NCBI RefSeq assembly: GCF_000372725.1
Contig: NW_005201412.1
Span: 128,231 to 192,230 of the forward strand
DNA: 64,000 nucleotides
Direction of reading: 5' to 3'
Origin: Emiliania huxleyi CCMP1516
Lineage: Eukaryota; Haptophyta; Isochrysidales; Noelaerhabdaceae
The translations under genes were made by a program, and so were the position numbers. The notes beneath the pieces were generated by a model. The model saw only the letters and a list, made by a program, of their open reading frames with translations. It was not told the DNA's origin and searched no databases. Below, piece after piece: positions 8,561 through 19,099 of the stretch (position 1 is its first letter; every line of letters begins with the position of its first letter).

Positions 8561-9590
8561 CTAACACTCACACGTCATTTGTCGTGAAGGGTGGAGGGGC
8601 CCGTCCGCGGAGCTAGGCGGCGCGGGCACCCTCCACTGGGGCCGGACAAGAGGCCGTTTGCCGCTTGCTTGTTCTTGATCCAGTTGGTGCGCATCTTGCG
8701 CGCCTGCTTGTTGATGTTTTCGGCGTCGCCCGCCACCGCCGCCATGGAGATCTGCTGCGTGTGGTGGACGACGAAGGAGGAGGCGCTCGCCGACGCCGCC
8801 CCGTACACCGTCCGGTCCGTGTTGGTGCCCGCCGCTTCCTTGGCGAACACGTGGAGGAACTGCCTGGTGGGCGGCGCAATGCCACCCAAAGTTTCCACGA
8901 GCACCAGCCGCGTTATGGCTTTCTTGACCCACTTCGCGTCGTAGCTGCGTCGTAGTACTGCGCCCCATCCACTTCCAGCCTGCATGCATTCTTCCTGAGC
9001 ATTCTTCTAGACCGTCACCCGTGGTCTTTGACCCATCCCTTTCCAGTCGAGTGGTCGAGCGGTCCGTCCACCTGACGGCCACGCTCCTTGCACCCCACGA
9101 CCCCCCCGTCAACGCCTTGTCCAGCGTGTTTCCAAACCCGTAGAGGTGGCCCACCGACGCCACATTGCCACCATTGTCCCACGAGCCCCTCCCCGCCGTC
9201 GTCGACTTGATGAGCGGGTTCCAGCACTTGACCTCGTAATCCACGTCCCGCATCGTGGCGAAGTCGCCGCCGAGCTCGCAGATGTCAGTCACGGACGTGT
9301 CGTTGAGGTGCCGCGTCACCTCGGGCTTCTCCTTGTCCCCGAGGATGATGCTGCCAACCGAGCGTGCCCGGATGGCATTCTGGGCGGCCCTTAGCACCCC
9401 GTTGTGCTTGGAGGTGCGGTCGCCTTTGTTGGAGTTGGCGAGGGAGTCGCCCTTGGCCTTGCACTCTCCCAGACGTGCACGCCCGCGGCGGCCTTCTCGA
9501 CGAAAGTGGGCGCAATCACCGACAAGTATAGCCCGTGCCTGCGCTGTATCGCCGTCAGGAACATCGCGAGAGAGAGAGAAGAATTCTTAG
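8561..9590 (-). pseudogene. Broken copy A of a dispersed protein-coding family
   Basis: The minus strand holds a protein-like text spread over several frames: FLTAIQRRHGLYLSVIAPT, CELGGDFATMRDVDYEVKCW, DGPLDHSTGKGWVKDHG, and RTVYGAASASASSFVVHHTQ further on. No single long frame carries it, so it has several breaks. The part at 9340-9570 matches 54843-55075 closely at the DNA level, so the sequence is dispersed. The texture recalls a large family of unknown function in haptophyte genomes, but I cannot confirm that without a search. It could be a decayed host gene or cargo of a mobile element. Confidence 0.6.
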
Positions 9591-9713
9591 AATACAACTG
9601 TCTCACAGCACAGGCGCTGGGCGCGGACAGAGAGGGAAAAAAGAGAGACTGGCGCTCGCTTTTCCCGCACGCTTTTGCCAACCACCGTGCTGCTTCCAAC
9701 CGAGCGTCACAAA

Positions 9714-10820
9714 ATGAATGTGCTCCTCGCCACTGCCTGCACCAGTATGTGCCGCATCAAGCACGGCCCCGCCCCATCCGCCCACTGCTCGCCGCGCAAG
9801 CACATCGCGATCCACCACCTGCACATGCGAAAAGCGGGGGGCACATCCGTCCGGGAAAACATACGCGCAGCCTGCGATGGAAACGGTCAATTCGACAGCT
9901 TCAAGGAGACCGAGTGGGGTGCCTACAACTGGACCCAGTCCGCAGCGCACGTGGCCCGCCGCACACGGTCCGCCGGCTCTGCCGCCCAGTCGCCGCCGCC
10001 GCCCGACAGCGCTCTCATCACGTCTCTGCGGCCGCCCCTCGACCGGCTGCTCTCCTCGTACCTCTTCGAAGGAGGCGTGCCAGAGCAGTGCTGGGCGTAC
10101 GCGCACGAGTACGAGGGCGACATTGACCTCACCGGCGATGCGCCGTCGCCCCACTGGAGCGCAATGAACTGGACCTTTATCCAGCGCTGCTTTGCCAATC
10201 ACGCTCACCTGGAGCCGTTCGACGCCTTCATGGCGCGGCACCACCCCCACACGTATGGCGCATTCGAGGAACTCGGATACCGCAAGTACTACGGGCCCAA
10301 CTACTATCTGCGAAAGGTGCTGGCTGGTGCAAAGGGCAACAACCCGTGCGGCGACATCGACGCCGCGCCACAGAACTGGACCTGCATGGTTGAGTTTGCG
10401 ACGCGGCTGATGCTCGAGTCGTTCGAGGTGATCGTCCTCCACCACAGTGGCGGCCCGCTGGTCCTGCGAAACGCGCGCCGCCACGGCGCCGTGCCCTGCT
10501 GCCTCGATGGCGTGGACTGGACGAACCTGACGAAGTTCAGCGCCGAGGTCCCTCACCGCCGCCTCTCTCCCCACCGCCCCAGCCTCTCTCCTCCCTGCGC
10601 ACCACTCTCTTCTCACCGCGGCCTGCGCCGCTGCCAGGGCAACATCCACCGCGCCGGATGGATCGACAAGCGGCTCTCCAGCATCTCCAAGCTGATGGAG
10701 GGCCAGATCCCTTTGGTCTACCCGGCGCTGTGGCGGGAGCTGACGCTCGCCCACGCGCCCGACCAAGCGCTGTACGACGCGCTAGTGGCGCACGCGAGCC
10801 AAGCGGCGAGCTGTGACTGA
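9714..10820 (+). CDS. Carbohydrate sulfotransferase-like protein
   Basis: Starts at ATG 9714. The N-terminal motif IAIHHLHMRKAGGTSVREN matches the 5'-phosphosulfate-binding loop of PAPS-dependent sulfotransferases (Lys and GTS). LRPPLDRLLSSY matches the 3'-phosphate site (R...R..SSY). The layout resembles Golgi glycan sulfotransferases of the Gal-3-O or uronyl-2-O type. A 90-nt GT-AG intron at 10548-10637 is likely; it is a multiple of three, so the frame stays open either way. Its translation (RRLSPHRPSLSPP) looks non-coding. Several NxT/S sites and cysteines fit a lumenal enzyme. There is no clear membrane anchor, so the 5' end may be incomplete. Confidence 0.75.
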   Translation: MNVLLATACTSMCRIKHGPAPSAHCSPRKHIAIHHLHMRKAGGTSVRENIRAACDGNGQFDSFKETEWGAYNWTQSAAHVARRTRSAGSAAQSPPPPDSALITSLRPPLDRLLSSYLFEGGVPEQCWAYAHEYEGDIDLTGDAPSPHWSAMNWTFIQRCFANHAHLEPFDAFMARHHPHTYGAFEELGYRKYYGPNYYLRKVLAGAKGNNPCGDIDAAPQNWTCMVEFATRLMLESFEVIVLHHSGGPLVLRNARRHGAVPCCLDGVDWTNLTKFSAEVPHRRLSPHRPSLSPPCAPLSSHRGLRRCQGNIHRAGWIDKRLSSISKLMEGQIPLVYPALWRELTLAHAPDQALYDALVAHASQAASCD

Positions 10821-11262
10821 CGACAAAGTGTATGCTTTGGTTGGAGACAAGTGCCATGTAAGAGTGAACCCACTAGGCACTAACCCATTGCCAGGCGACG
10901 CAGGGCAGGCGATGGGAGAGAGGTCCAGAACAGATGCGTAGAGCCCAAACACGTGCGACTGGCCGACTCGCAGGCTCCGGCGGCCCAGGCCTCAAGTTCT
11001 ATATACGTAGGGGGGGTGTGCGTTTTCACTTCGAGAGATGCGATGAAATTGACTTCCTGCTGTCAAAGAATTAATTGAAGAAAGACGGTCGGGGATCACG
11101 GAGCTACGTGAGTGGGAGTTGTAGGATTCCCCCTCGTCGTGCAAACGAACCAGCACCATCCAATCACTCAGAGAAGGAACTAAATGAGCGCCCGCCCCGC
11201 ACCGCTTTCCAGCGCCCGGGCCGCCGGGCCGCCGTGCTATGGTGCTACAGGCGACGACTGCC
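10821..11262. other. Intergenic, nothing recognised
   Basis: Region where the sulfotransferase gene and a minus-strand gene converge. No gene or repeat seen. Confidence 0.4.
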
Positions 11263-12105
11263 TCATGTAACTACGTTGGACGGCTCGCGGGCCACGGCCG
11301 CAGGACGGGTCGGCGCGGCATCGTTCGGTGGGATGCGATCCAACTCGGCGAGGGCGGAGCATGCACTGCACACCACCATGGCCTCGTCTTCGATGCAGAA
11401 CGTCGACGAGGTTAGCGGGCAGACCAGCGGGTCGGCGCAGACGAAGCACTCCCCCATTGGTAGCGGAGGCGCAGGCACGAGCTGCTTCATGCTGTCGTCA
11501 TCCGCCGCCGTTGCGCCGCCGCCGACGGGGATGTGCGGCTCGACCTCGGCCGTGGCGCCGCTGCAGTTGGGCTGCATCACCGTGTGGTTGATTTTGAGCT
11601 GCAGCTTGCATCCGTCGCGCAGCAATTTCTTGAGCACGGAGTGGACGGTCTGGTCGATGATCGTGCTCAACTGAAAGCGGAGGCGCGGAGGCCCTGGGGG
11701 CTACGTGCATATGGACATGGACATGGACATGGACATGCACATGCACATGCACATGCACATGCACATGTGCATGCACATGTACATGACATGTGGAGGGGCT
11801 GTGCGAGCATGTGGGCCGCTCACCAGTTCTCGGCGGTGCACGAAGAGCTTGTCGAAGCCGGGCTTGGACAGGATGATTTGCACTTCGAGCGAGATTTTAT
11901 ACCGGCACTCGAACTCGTGGTTGAAGCTGCGGCACGTCGTCTGCTTCCCAAATGCGATGCGGACCCCGTGCGGGGCTGCGAATGCAAATGTGCCGCGGAG
12001 CTGCTGGAGGAGGTAAGAACGGACCGCGCTGCCCTTCTGCTGGATTGGCTGCTTGTGGATCGGCGGCACTCGCCGTGCGGCGTGGGCGCAGAGGAAGTCA
12101 GCCAT
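11263..12105 (-). CDS. Two-exon protein with a Cys-rich putative zinc site, unknown
   Basis: Exon 1 (12105-11824) and exon 2 (11670-11263) join in phase 0 over a GT-AG intron with a good pyrimidine tract before CTTTCAG. The product is about 229 residues. Exon 1 begins MADFLCAHAARRVPP and has a beta-rich part (NHEFECRYKISLEVQIILSK). Exon 2 has LSTIIDQTVHSVLKKLL, then CFVCADPL and MVVCSACSAL, a possible CxxC...CxxC zinc site. An earlier in-frame ATG at 12183 is possible. I do not recognise the family. The intron carries a hexamer microsatellite. Confidence 0.55.
11708..11792. repeat. Hexamer microsatellite inside an intron
   Basis: Tandem GGACAT units passing into TGCACA units. It lies wholly within the intron 11671-11823 of the two-exon gene. 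Confidence 0.9.
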
Positions 12106-12474
12106 GTTGCGGCTGTCGCAAACGCGCGTCCTTGGCGATCGATTGTGCTCTCTTTCCCCGCCTTCGGCCCAAAATTGGCTCATCGATAAAGGCGAGCGGT
12201 CAAGTGCTCCAAGGTCGCATAGAAAAGTTGGCACCAGTTGCACACCTGCAAAAAACAAATCTCGCTCCCCCTCTCGCCTCCGGAGGCGGACGACCGACTC
12301 TCTCTCTCTCGTCATTCATCAATCCATCAATCAATCACATCTCCTGGTCTGCTTTACCCGCCCATGAAGCGCGCCTTCTTTCTCGATCGCGCGGCACGCC
12401 TCGTCGAGCACCTCCCTTGGCGGCAGGGAGCACTCGCGCGGGCCACCGGCGCCGCCCCCCCGATGTCATACACC
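12106..12474. other. 5' region of the Cys-rich gene, otherwise empty
   Basis: May hold the leader or an alternative start (12183). A CAATCAAT run lies near 12325. No other feature. Confidence 0.35.
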
Positions 12475-12870
12475 CTAGCGCGGCTCGCCTGCGCGCGGCG
12501 GAAGCGCTTCGGCAGCGCCTTGCCCTCCTCCTCCGCCTGCCCCTTCCGCGGCTGTCAGGTGCGCCAGCACCGTCATCGCAGTCCCCTGCTCAAAGATGCA
12601 CCAGCCGCGGCCTCCATCGCCCTCGTACTGCTGAATGACGGAGGTGCCTGTGACGCTGGCGTAGAAGTTCCCCATTATTCCCTCATCCAGGACGCTCTTG
12701 AACATCGCCGCGTCCGAGGTAGCGGCGGACGGCGGCAAGAGTTGTGCCATGAGGGTCTGGGTGAAGCGCTGTGAGCCAGCCGTGCGAGAGCGGCGCGAGG
12801 ATCGAGCGGTCACCTCGCTTGAGCATCGCCACCGCCTCGTCGCACGGGACAAAAGCTTCTGTCGGCAGGT
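12475..12870 (-). pseudogene. Decayed gene fragment with SHGWLTALHPDP and RGWCIFE motifs
   Basis: Two linked protein texts lie on the minus strand in different frames. First: DEAVAMLKRGDRSILAPLSH then GWLTALHPDPHGTTL. Second: AMFKSVLDEGIMGNFYASVT then RGWCIFEQGTAMTVLAHL. They run on from each other with no room for an intron. The piece that would join them, expected to carry a WD(F/Y)ASLPQ-like motif as I recall the family, is missing. A deletion with frame change is the simplest reading. I recall this as a repeated algal family of unknown function; that is memory, not a search. Confidence 0.5.
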
Positions 12871-13017
12871 CCTGCCTCCTCTTCCGCCCCCCCGTGCGAC
12901 GTCGAAGGCGTGTCGGGCTCGATTGTGGCCCGCACCATCGTAGATTCCGCTGCCGAGTTGAAGAAGAAGCTCGCCACGCTCGACAAGAAGATTGAAACGA
13001 AGCTGGGGGGGGAGCGT

Positions 13018-13920
13018 TCAGCGGCGGAGTAGGGGGGGCGAGTGTGATGCCAAGCGCAAGCCCCAAGCGCGGAGTCCGGAGAAGCGGGAGTGACGAACGG
13101 GACGAAGAGAGTGACGAAGAGAGTGGCGAAGATAGTGAAGAGAGTGTCGAGAGCAGCGATTGAAAGACGAGGATAGTGGGCGATTGGTGGAATTGAGAAT
13201 GGGTATAAAACAAATCTGAGTCCGTGGCGACGCCCTCCGTGCGCCTCCGCGACGCGGAGGGGGGAGACATAACACCTCACTTTTTTTTCCCGACCCCTCC
13301 CGACTCCTAACGAGAGACGGATCACGCAAGTCGCGACCGTCGTGGGCGCGGGCGAGGAGGCGGAACCGCTTTCGCTTGACGTGCCGGTTCCCGGTGACGT
13401 GCCAGAACGGGGCCGTCGACGCGTTCGGACCGAGTCCGTACGAGACAAAGGACGCCGGAAAGAGACTTGGCGTGCCGCCCCGCTCCCGGTAGTGGGCTTT
13501 GAGCGCGCTTTGCGTGGGCGTCCCGGAGGTCGCAAAGGAGTGGCGCCTTCGAAGCACGTCCGCAAAGACGGGAATGGCGTCGCGGCGGGCGAGGAAGAGG
13601 CCGGTGTTGGTGCCGTGCGGGTCGACGGAGAAGCGAATTGGTGCGGTGACGACAGGCAGAGCGACGCACCGCCGCTGTGCCACGACGTCTGCGTCGAGCC
13701 AGAGCACCGCGTCGCAGTCTTTCTCCAAGAGCCGCATCGTGAGGGCGAGCTTGTCCCACTTCGCGTCGCTCGTGTCGTTTACCTGCCGCTCGGAGACGCA
13801 GTGTGTCTTCCACCCGCTCGCCTCCCCGACGCGGCGCCGCGCGCCGCAGACGGCGCTCCACAATGGCAAAAACGAGCCGCTCACGCTCGTCGCGATGCAA
13901 TTCTGCTCCAGCTGCTCCAT
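13018..13920 (-). CDS. Glycosyltransferase with DxD motif (GT34/GT77-like)
   Basis: Start ATG 13920. After CIATSVSGSFLPLWSAVCG comes KWDKLALTMRLLEKDCDAVL then WLDADVVA: the W.K...l sequence and the DAD metal-binding motif of nucleotide-sugar transferases of the GMA12/MNN10 (GT34) or GT77 type. NTGLFLARRDAIPVF is a typical downstream block. The convincing part ends near 13340. Beyond that the frame stays open through low-complexity bases (tandem GAAGAGAGTG units on the plus strand), so the true stop or a splice lies before 13018. The start codon overlaps that of the plus-strand gene. A short leader suggests a missing 5' signal-anchor exon. Confidence 0.65.
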   Translation of the reverse strand: MEQLEQNCIATSVSGSFLPLWSAVCGARRRVGEASGWKTHCVSERQVNDTSDAKWDKLALTMRLLEKDCDAVLWLDADVVAQRRCVALPVVTAPIRFSVDPHGTNTGLFLARRDAIPVFADVLRRRHSFATSGTPTQSALKAHYRERGGTPSLFPASFVSYGLGPNASTAPFWHVTGNRHVKRKRFRLLARAHDGRDLRDPSLVRSREGSGKKSEVLCLPPPRRGGARRASPRTQICFIPILNSTNRPLSSSFNRCSRHSLHYLRHSLRHSLRPVRHSRFSGLRAWGLRLASHSPPLLRR

Positions 13921-15224
13921 GACAGCGTGTACGGCGGCTGGCGAACATTTGGCATGTCGCTGCCTACTCCGACGCTCTGGATCGACGCTGTCTGCCCCAC
14001 GCGCTCATCGCGAGGCTGCAGGGCTTTGGCTCGCGCGACGCCGCAGGGCAGCGACCGCGGTCACATACCCGGCGGACCCGCACAAGAGCGGCACTGGGCT
14101 CGGTAGTCGGTGGCACGCGCTGCTGCAGGCTCTCGAGTGGGCGGCTCTGCAGCGCGATAGCCGCGTCGTCCTGTCTGAGGTCGGGGAGAAGGGCGTGCCC
14201 TACCTGGCGCGGCGAGGCTGCGCCGTCTCCTCAGAACGCTGCTTCTTCCAGGACCTCGACACCTGCGACTCCGTCACCGCGTGCTCGGCCACGCGGGTCG
14301 TCGGCACCGTCGGCTGGGGCTTCCCTCAGAACGTGACGCGGCAGCGCATGGGTCGGCGACGGTGGAAGGCGGTCTGGGAGGCGCCTGTGCCCGCCGTCTT
14401 CAAGGGCCGCCGCAGCCTGCTGTGGTGGCAGTCGCAGCTCGCCCTTTTCGCGCTACAGCCAGCGCCCTCGACGCTGGCCATGCTCGACGCCGAGTGGGTG
14501 CGGGGGCGCGGCCGGACGGGCAACAAGCCGGCGAGGAGGCGGCGCTACCGGAGCTGGGAAGAGCTCCACCCGTACGTCAGCATGCACGTGCGGTGGGGCG
14601 ACAAGTGCTGGAGGGAGGCGACCTGCCGCAGCGCACGGGACTACGCGAAGGCGGCCGAATCGCTGCGGAGGCGGTTTGGCGTCTCTCGCCTCGCGCTGTC
14701 GTCCGAGGACCCCGAGGCGATCAGCCTGATCCCCGAGGCGCTGGGCGACGACTGCGGACTGGGAGGTTTTCGGCGGGCAAACGGTTCGGCCAGGCCCTCA
14801 AGGCAAACCTGCCCGCCTTTGACGCGGGGAAGGCTGCGGCGGACCTCGCGGCGCACAGCAAGCCACAGAGCAGCCTGCGGTGGCCTGGGGAGTCCCCGCG
14901 GCCGCAGGCGCAGCCGCCCGGCGAGGCGGAGGCTGGCCCGAGCGAGGCGACCAGGCAGCTCGCCGCGCTCAACGTCTCGTCGCAGTCGATCGTCAACCTG
15001 CTCGTCTCCGCCGCAGCAGACTACATCGTGTGCACCACCTCGTCCAACTGGTGCCGCGTCGTCGTCAAGCTGGGGTGCGCGCTGCAGGGGCGCTGCCCAC
15101 GCGCCGCGTCTTCATGGACGAGTGGGACTGGGACTTAACCATGAGCGCGGGACGGCGATGCGGGAGCCGAGCTTTCGCTCGTTCTCGCAGATCCCGCGGG
15201 ACAGGTGGGCTCTCCTGCTCCTGA
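13919..15224 (+). CDS. FUT8-like fucosyltransferase, frame changes near the 3' end
   Basis: Starts at ATG 13919 or upstream. SGTGLGSRWHALLQALEWA and HPYVSMHVRWGDKCWREA match the conserved GDP-fucose-binding region (HxRxGDK) of alpha-1,6 and O-fucosyltransferases. LALSSEDPEAISLIPEALGD follows as expected. Near 14755-14775 the sense shifts to another frame, carrying FGQALKANLPAFDAGKAAAD and YIVCTTSSNWCRVVVKLGCA. The latter is a family-typical block, so coding clearly continues. A second shift near 15095 leads to RVFMDEWDWDLTMSAG. Two frame changes suggest assembly indels, cryptic splicing or a recent pseudogene. Neighbouring glycosyltransferase on the opposite strand. Confidence 0.6.
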
Positions 15225-15486
15225 CAAGGGACACGACAGGCTCGCAGCGCGGTGCACGGTGGAATCCCAACTCCACTGGCGGTCTCATCTCAGTCTAGCG
15301 ACCTTCCTCCGACTTCTCACCGGCAGTCTCTCACTACCACGGGCACACTGACACAGGGGTGGCAGGGGCGGCGGCATGAGTCTCCCACATACTATGCGGG
15401 CCTCACTAGAGGTGCGGCCTGCGCGTGTCCTCGCCCTTGGGAAGGTCTTGAGGGGGGAGGGGAAGGGGCTGTGTGTCTGTGGACTG

Positions 15487-15673
<187 letters not shown>

Positions 15674-15900
15674 GAGCCGCCCTGAACGCCACGAGCGCGC
15701 CGCGAGCGCCGTAGCGCCGGCGAGCGCCGTCGGCAGCGCGCGACCGCCACCCAAAAGTGGAGGTACCGGCCTGCTCTATCAACCCCGCAGCCGCGGTGGC
15801 GCGACCGGTTCAAACAGTCGGAGTCGAGTTTCTTTTCTGAGTGAGTGCACAACGCAGCCTCGAACCGCACACAGCTCCACGCCCCCGCTGCACTGTCCCG

Positions 15901-16796
15901 ATGAGCGCAGCGAGCCACCTCTACTGGTCACGCGCGCCCACGAACCCCGAGGGATCCGTCGCTCCGAAGAAGATCAGCACCAACACCAGTTCGCCGGCGG
16001 CGGCGGTGGACGCAGACAAACCCTGGTGTCCCATCTTTAAGTGGGGGCAGCGTGGCGGAACCGTCTACCTCACCATCTTTGTGCCGTGCCTCAAGGGCAC
16101 GGACGACGTCAGTATCGACATCACCGATCGCGCCGTCGAATTTCGAGCCGAACGGGTCGCGGAGTTTGCGGGCGGACGCTCGGCGGCGAGATCGTACCGG
16201 CTGCAGCTGCAGCTCTTTGCAGAGGTTGACGCCTCCCGGTGCGTGCACCACTTGCGGCACGACCACGTGCGCGTCGAGCTGGCCAAGCGGCGCAACCAGC
16301 CGTGGCGATCGCTCCAGGCCCGCAAGCAGCGCCACGACTGCAGCCACTCGTCACCACCCCGTCTCCCGCCTGCAGCCACTGCCTCCTAGCACCTCTCACG
16401 CCGCACCCTCGCCTACCTCGCCCTCCCGCAGGCGCCCGGTGTCCCCAAGAACCCAAACGAGCGGCCCGACTTCGACCACGTGCGCATGCCCCTCCACTCG
16501 ACTTCCTCTCCCCGCCTTTCTCCGGCTGCCGCCGCCGCCGCCGCCGCCAATGCCATCGCCTCTGCCACCGCCTCCACCGCCGCCAACAGCCGCCCCCCTC
16601 CCCCCCACAGGTCGATTCGGACGACTCGGACTCTGACTCGCAGCCCACGCCCAGACCCCGCCGCGCCACCCCACCGGATCGGGCGAGCGGCGGGCGAGGC
16701 GGCAGGGGAGGCGTGGTGGCGCTTCTCTCAGGCTGCGTTGAGGCAGCCTCGGGCGCGCTTCGCGGCCTCACCGCGGCGGAGGCGCGGCGAGGGTGA
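15901..16796 (+). CDS. CS-domain (p23-like) protein
   Basis: Three exons. Exon 1 starts at ATG 15901 and carries a CS/p23 beta-sandwich: PIFKWGQRGGTVYLTIFVPC, then DVSIDITDRAVEFRAE and the closing QPWRSLQ. CS domains act as Hsp90 co-chaperones or adaptors. An intron ends at the pyrimidine-rich CTCCCGCAG before 16432. Exon 2 reads APGVPKNPNERPDFDHVRM. Exon 3, from about 16611, begins VDSDDSDSDSQPTPRPRR, the acidic tail seen in p23 proteins, and ends at TGA 16794-16796. The exon 1 donor is not certain. ALG12 coding sequence begins within 70 bases. Confidence 0.7.
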
Positions 16797-16801
16797 AAGA
16801 A

Positions 16802-16825
16802 CGGGGGGGGGGGGGGGGGGGGGGG
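16802..16825. repeat. Poly-G tract
   Basis: About 24 consecutive G, just after the CS-domain gene stop and before the ALG12 exon. Other G or C runs of 13 or more occur at 28305, 29831, 30641, 33761, 51577, 53540 and 57233. Such runs are prone to length error. Confidence 0.9.
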
Positions 16826-16859
16826 ATCCAACCGCAACGGGGGAGGGGGGGAGGGGTTC

Positions 16860-19099
16860 GAGAGCCCTGCCCGCCCGCCGCCCCCGCCAAGGTTGCGCTG
16901 GTGCTGCTCGTCGCGGCGCACGTGCTTGCTTGCCCCTTCACAAAGGTCGAGGAGAGCTTCAACCTCCAGGCTCCCCACACCGACCCACACCGACCCACAC
17001 CGACCCAGATTGCCCCACACCGCCCCAGATCGCCCCAGATCGGACTGCAGCCCTTGCGGCTCAGGCCCGAGAGCGGGAGGCGGCAACCAGCAGCGGCTGA
17101 CGACTCGCAAACCTCACAATGTTCCGAGCCTGGGCCTTGCCTAGTGCGGACACCTCACCCCTCTGACGCTGTCTCGCCGAGCGTCTCCCGGCAGTGGCAC
17201 GCTGCTGCCCGCCCACACCTCTCTTCTCCCTCTCCCCCTCCCTCTCCCCCTCCCTCTCCCCCTCCCTCTCCCCCTCCCTCTCCCCCTCCCTCTCCCCCTT
17301 CCTCTCCCCTCCCGCAGGCTGTCCACGACCTCCTCTTCCACCGCACCGACATCGCCCAGTACGACCACCACGCCTTCCCGGGTGACTTCCTAGACACCTC
17401 CGAGACACTTCCCGTCCCACCCCCGGGCCACGCAGGCGTCGTGCCTAGACACTTCCGAGACACTTCCGAGACGCCTCCCCTCCCACGCCACCCGCGGGCC
17501 ACACAGGCGTCGTGCCGCGCACATTCGTCGGCGCGCTCCTGCTCGCCGCCGCCTCTGCGCCGGCCGTGCTCGCGCTGCAGCTCGCCGAAGCGCCGAAGCT
17601 GTACGCGCAGGTCGCCGTCCGCGTCACTCTCGGGCTCGCATCCGCCGCCGCGACGGCGCGAGTACACCGGGCTGTGGCGCGCCGCTTCGGTCGGCAGAGC
17701 GGGCTCGCCTTCCTCACGCTGTCGCTGGTGCAGTTCCACCCTCTCTTTTACGGCTCGCGCACGCTGCCAAACACGTTTGGCGTCCTCGCCTCGTCGCTCG
17801 CCACCGCGGCGTGGCTCGAGGGGCGGCACCAGGCCGCACTCTCCACCCTGACGGTCCGCAGAGCCCCTCCCCCCGCCGAGCCCCTCCCGAGCCGCCAAGG
17901 CCTCGAGCCGCCAAGGCCTCGAGCCTCCAAGGGCGCCTCCTCTCCACACGCCGCGCCGCCTGCTCAGGTCGGCACCGTCATCTTCCGCTTCGACTTGCTG
18001 CTGCTGCTCGCGCCGCTCACCCTCCTCGTCGCCGCGCGGAGGCAGCTGCCGCTCGCCACCATCGCCGCCACAGGCATCGGCTCGGGCGCCGCCGCGCTGC
18101 TGCCCACTCTGCTGCTCGACTCGCTCCTGTGGCGCCGCCCGCTCTGGCCGGAGGGGGAGGTGCTGCTTGCAAACACGGTCGGCAACATGAGCGCGAACTA
18201 CGGCACATCGCCCGCCGGGTGGTACTTCTACTCGGCGCTGCCGCGCGCACTCTCGCTCGCCTACCCGCTCGCGCTCGCCTCCCTGCCGCTCGTGCCGCGC
18301 GCGCGCGAGTACGTCGGCGTCGCTCTGTGCTTCGTCGCGCTCTACTCGCTGCTGCCGCACAAGGCGATTCTGATAGTCATCACCTGTGTGACTTCACTGC
18401 CACTGTTCGGATCCCTGCTCTCTGCTGCCGCACAAGGAGCTCCGCTTCATCCTCTACGCGGCGCCGCTCCTCAACGCGGGCGCCGCCGCCGCCCTCGCGC
18501 ACCTCGTCGCGCGCCTCCCGCCGCGGAACGCAAAGACGGCTGGCCGCCGCACCGCCGCCGTGCTCGGCCGCGCCGCCATCGCCGCGAGCCTCGCGGGCAG
18601 CCTTGCGCTCGCGTGCTGCTTCACCGCTGCGGCGCGGCTCAACTACCCCGGCGCCCACGCCCTGCTCGCTCTCCACGCGTCGTCGCCTCCCCGCGGGACG
18701 CGCGGGCCTCGCGTGCACGTCGGTGTCGAGGCGGCCATCTCCGGCGTCTCGCGCTTCCTCGAGCTGCCTCCTCCGTGGCAGTACTCGAAGGCCGAGGGGC
18801 TCGCCCCGGCGCAGCTCACCCGCTTCTCGCACCTGCTCACTGGCGCCAACGACGACGCCACGCGCGACCTGCCAGGCCCCCGCCCCACGGCCGCGCCTCT
18901 CCCGGCCCTGCCGCCCCTCTCACTTGCTCGCCTTGGAGTAGGCTTCGAGCTCGCACACGTCGAGAGAGGCTTCACGCGCGTGGCGATGCGGCCGCCTTTC
19001 CTGCTCACCGAGCCGAAGATCAACGTGCTGCGCCGCCGCAAGGAGGGGGCGGTGGGGCGCGCCGCCGCCGCCGCCACCGAAGGCGACTATTTCCTGTGA
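16860..19099 (+). CDS. ALG12: ALG12-like alpha-1,6-mannosyltransferase (GT22)
   Basis: Adds a mannose to the dolichol-linked N-glycan precursor in the ER lumen. Exons: ~16866-16979, 17318-17381, 17507-17853, 17968-18363, 18437-19099. Joined, they give CPFTKVEESFNLQAVHDLLF, then YDHHAFPGVVPRTFVGALLL, a GT22/ALG12 signature. FHPLFYGSRTLPNTFGVLAS, a many-pass hydrophobic body and SLLPHKELRFILYAAPLLN follow. Phases agree at each join. No ATG is in frame upstream of KVALVLLVAAHVLA, so the start lies in an unseen exon or the poly-G tract has disturbed the frame. All but one of the introns hold direct repeats or short tandem repeats linked to the exon ends. Confidence 0.88.
16980..17317 (+). repeat. 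ALG12 intron 1 with 10-mer and 12-mer tandem repeats
   Basis: GC-AG intron. CGACCCACAC-type 10-mers at 16979-17042 and CCCTCTCCCCCT 12-mers at 17221-17306. The intron start GCTCCCCAC resembles the next exon start GCTGTCCAC. Confidence 0.6.
17382..17506 (+). repeat. ALG12 intron 2 with duplicated acceptor region
   Basis: GT-AG intron. 22-nt direct repeats with one mismatch at 17424-17445 and 17495-17516 span the acceptor and the first exon bases. Filler repeats TAGACACTTCC and GAGACACTTCC. Confidence 0.75.
18364..18436 (+). repeat. ALG12 intron 4 flanked by a 19-nt duplication
   Basis: GC-AG intron of 73 nt. The exon end at 18345-18363 (encoding LLPHK) is repeated at 18418-18436, with one mismatch, as the intron's own 3' end. 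Reading straight through would break the frame; splicing gives the conserved LLPHKELRF. Confidence 0.8.

Noticed and set aside
12944-13032. Plus-strand Lys-rich text AAELKKKLATLDKKIETKLG ending at a stop
   Set aside because: Attractive coiled-coil end, but no upstream exon could be linked and it lies between two minus-strand features; too short to call.
16121-17110. 329-codon minus-strand ORF
   Set aside because: Antisense to the CS-domain and ALG12 exons; low-complexity Arg/Gly.
17155-18360. 401-codon minus-strand ORF over ALG12
   Set aside because: Highly charged Arg/Glu-rich text from GC-rich antisense DNA; ALG12 motifs are on the plus strand.
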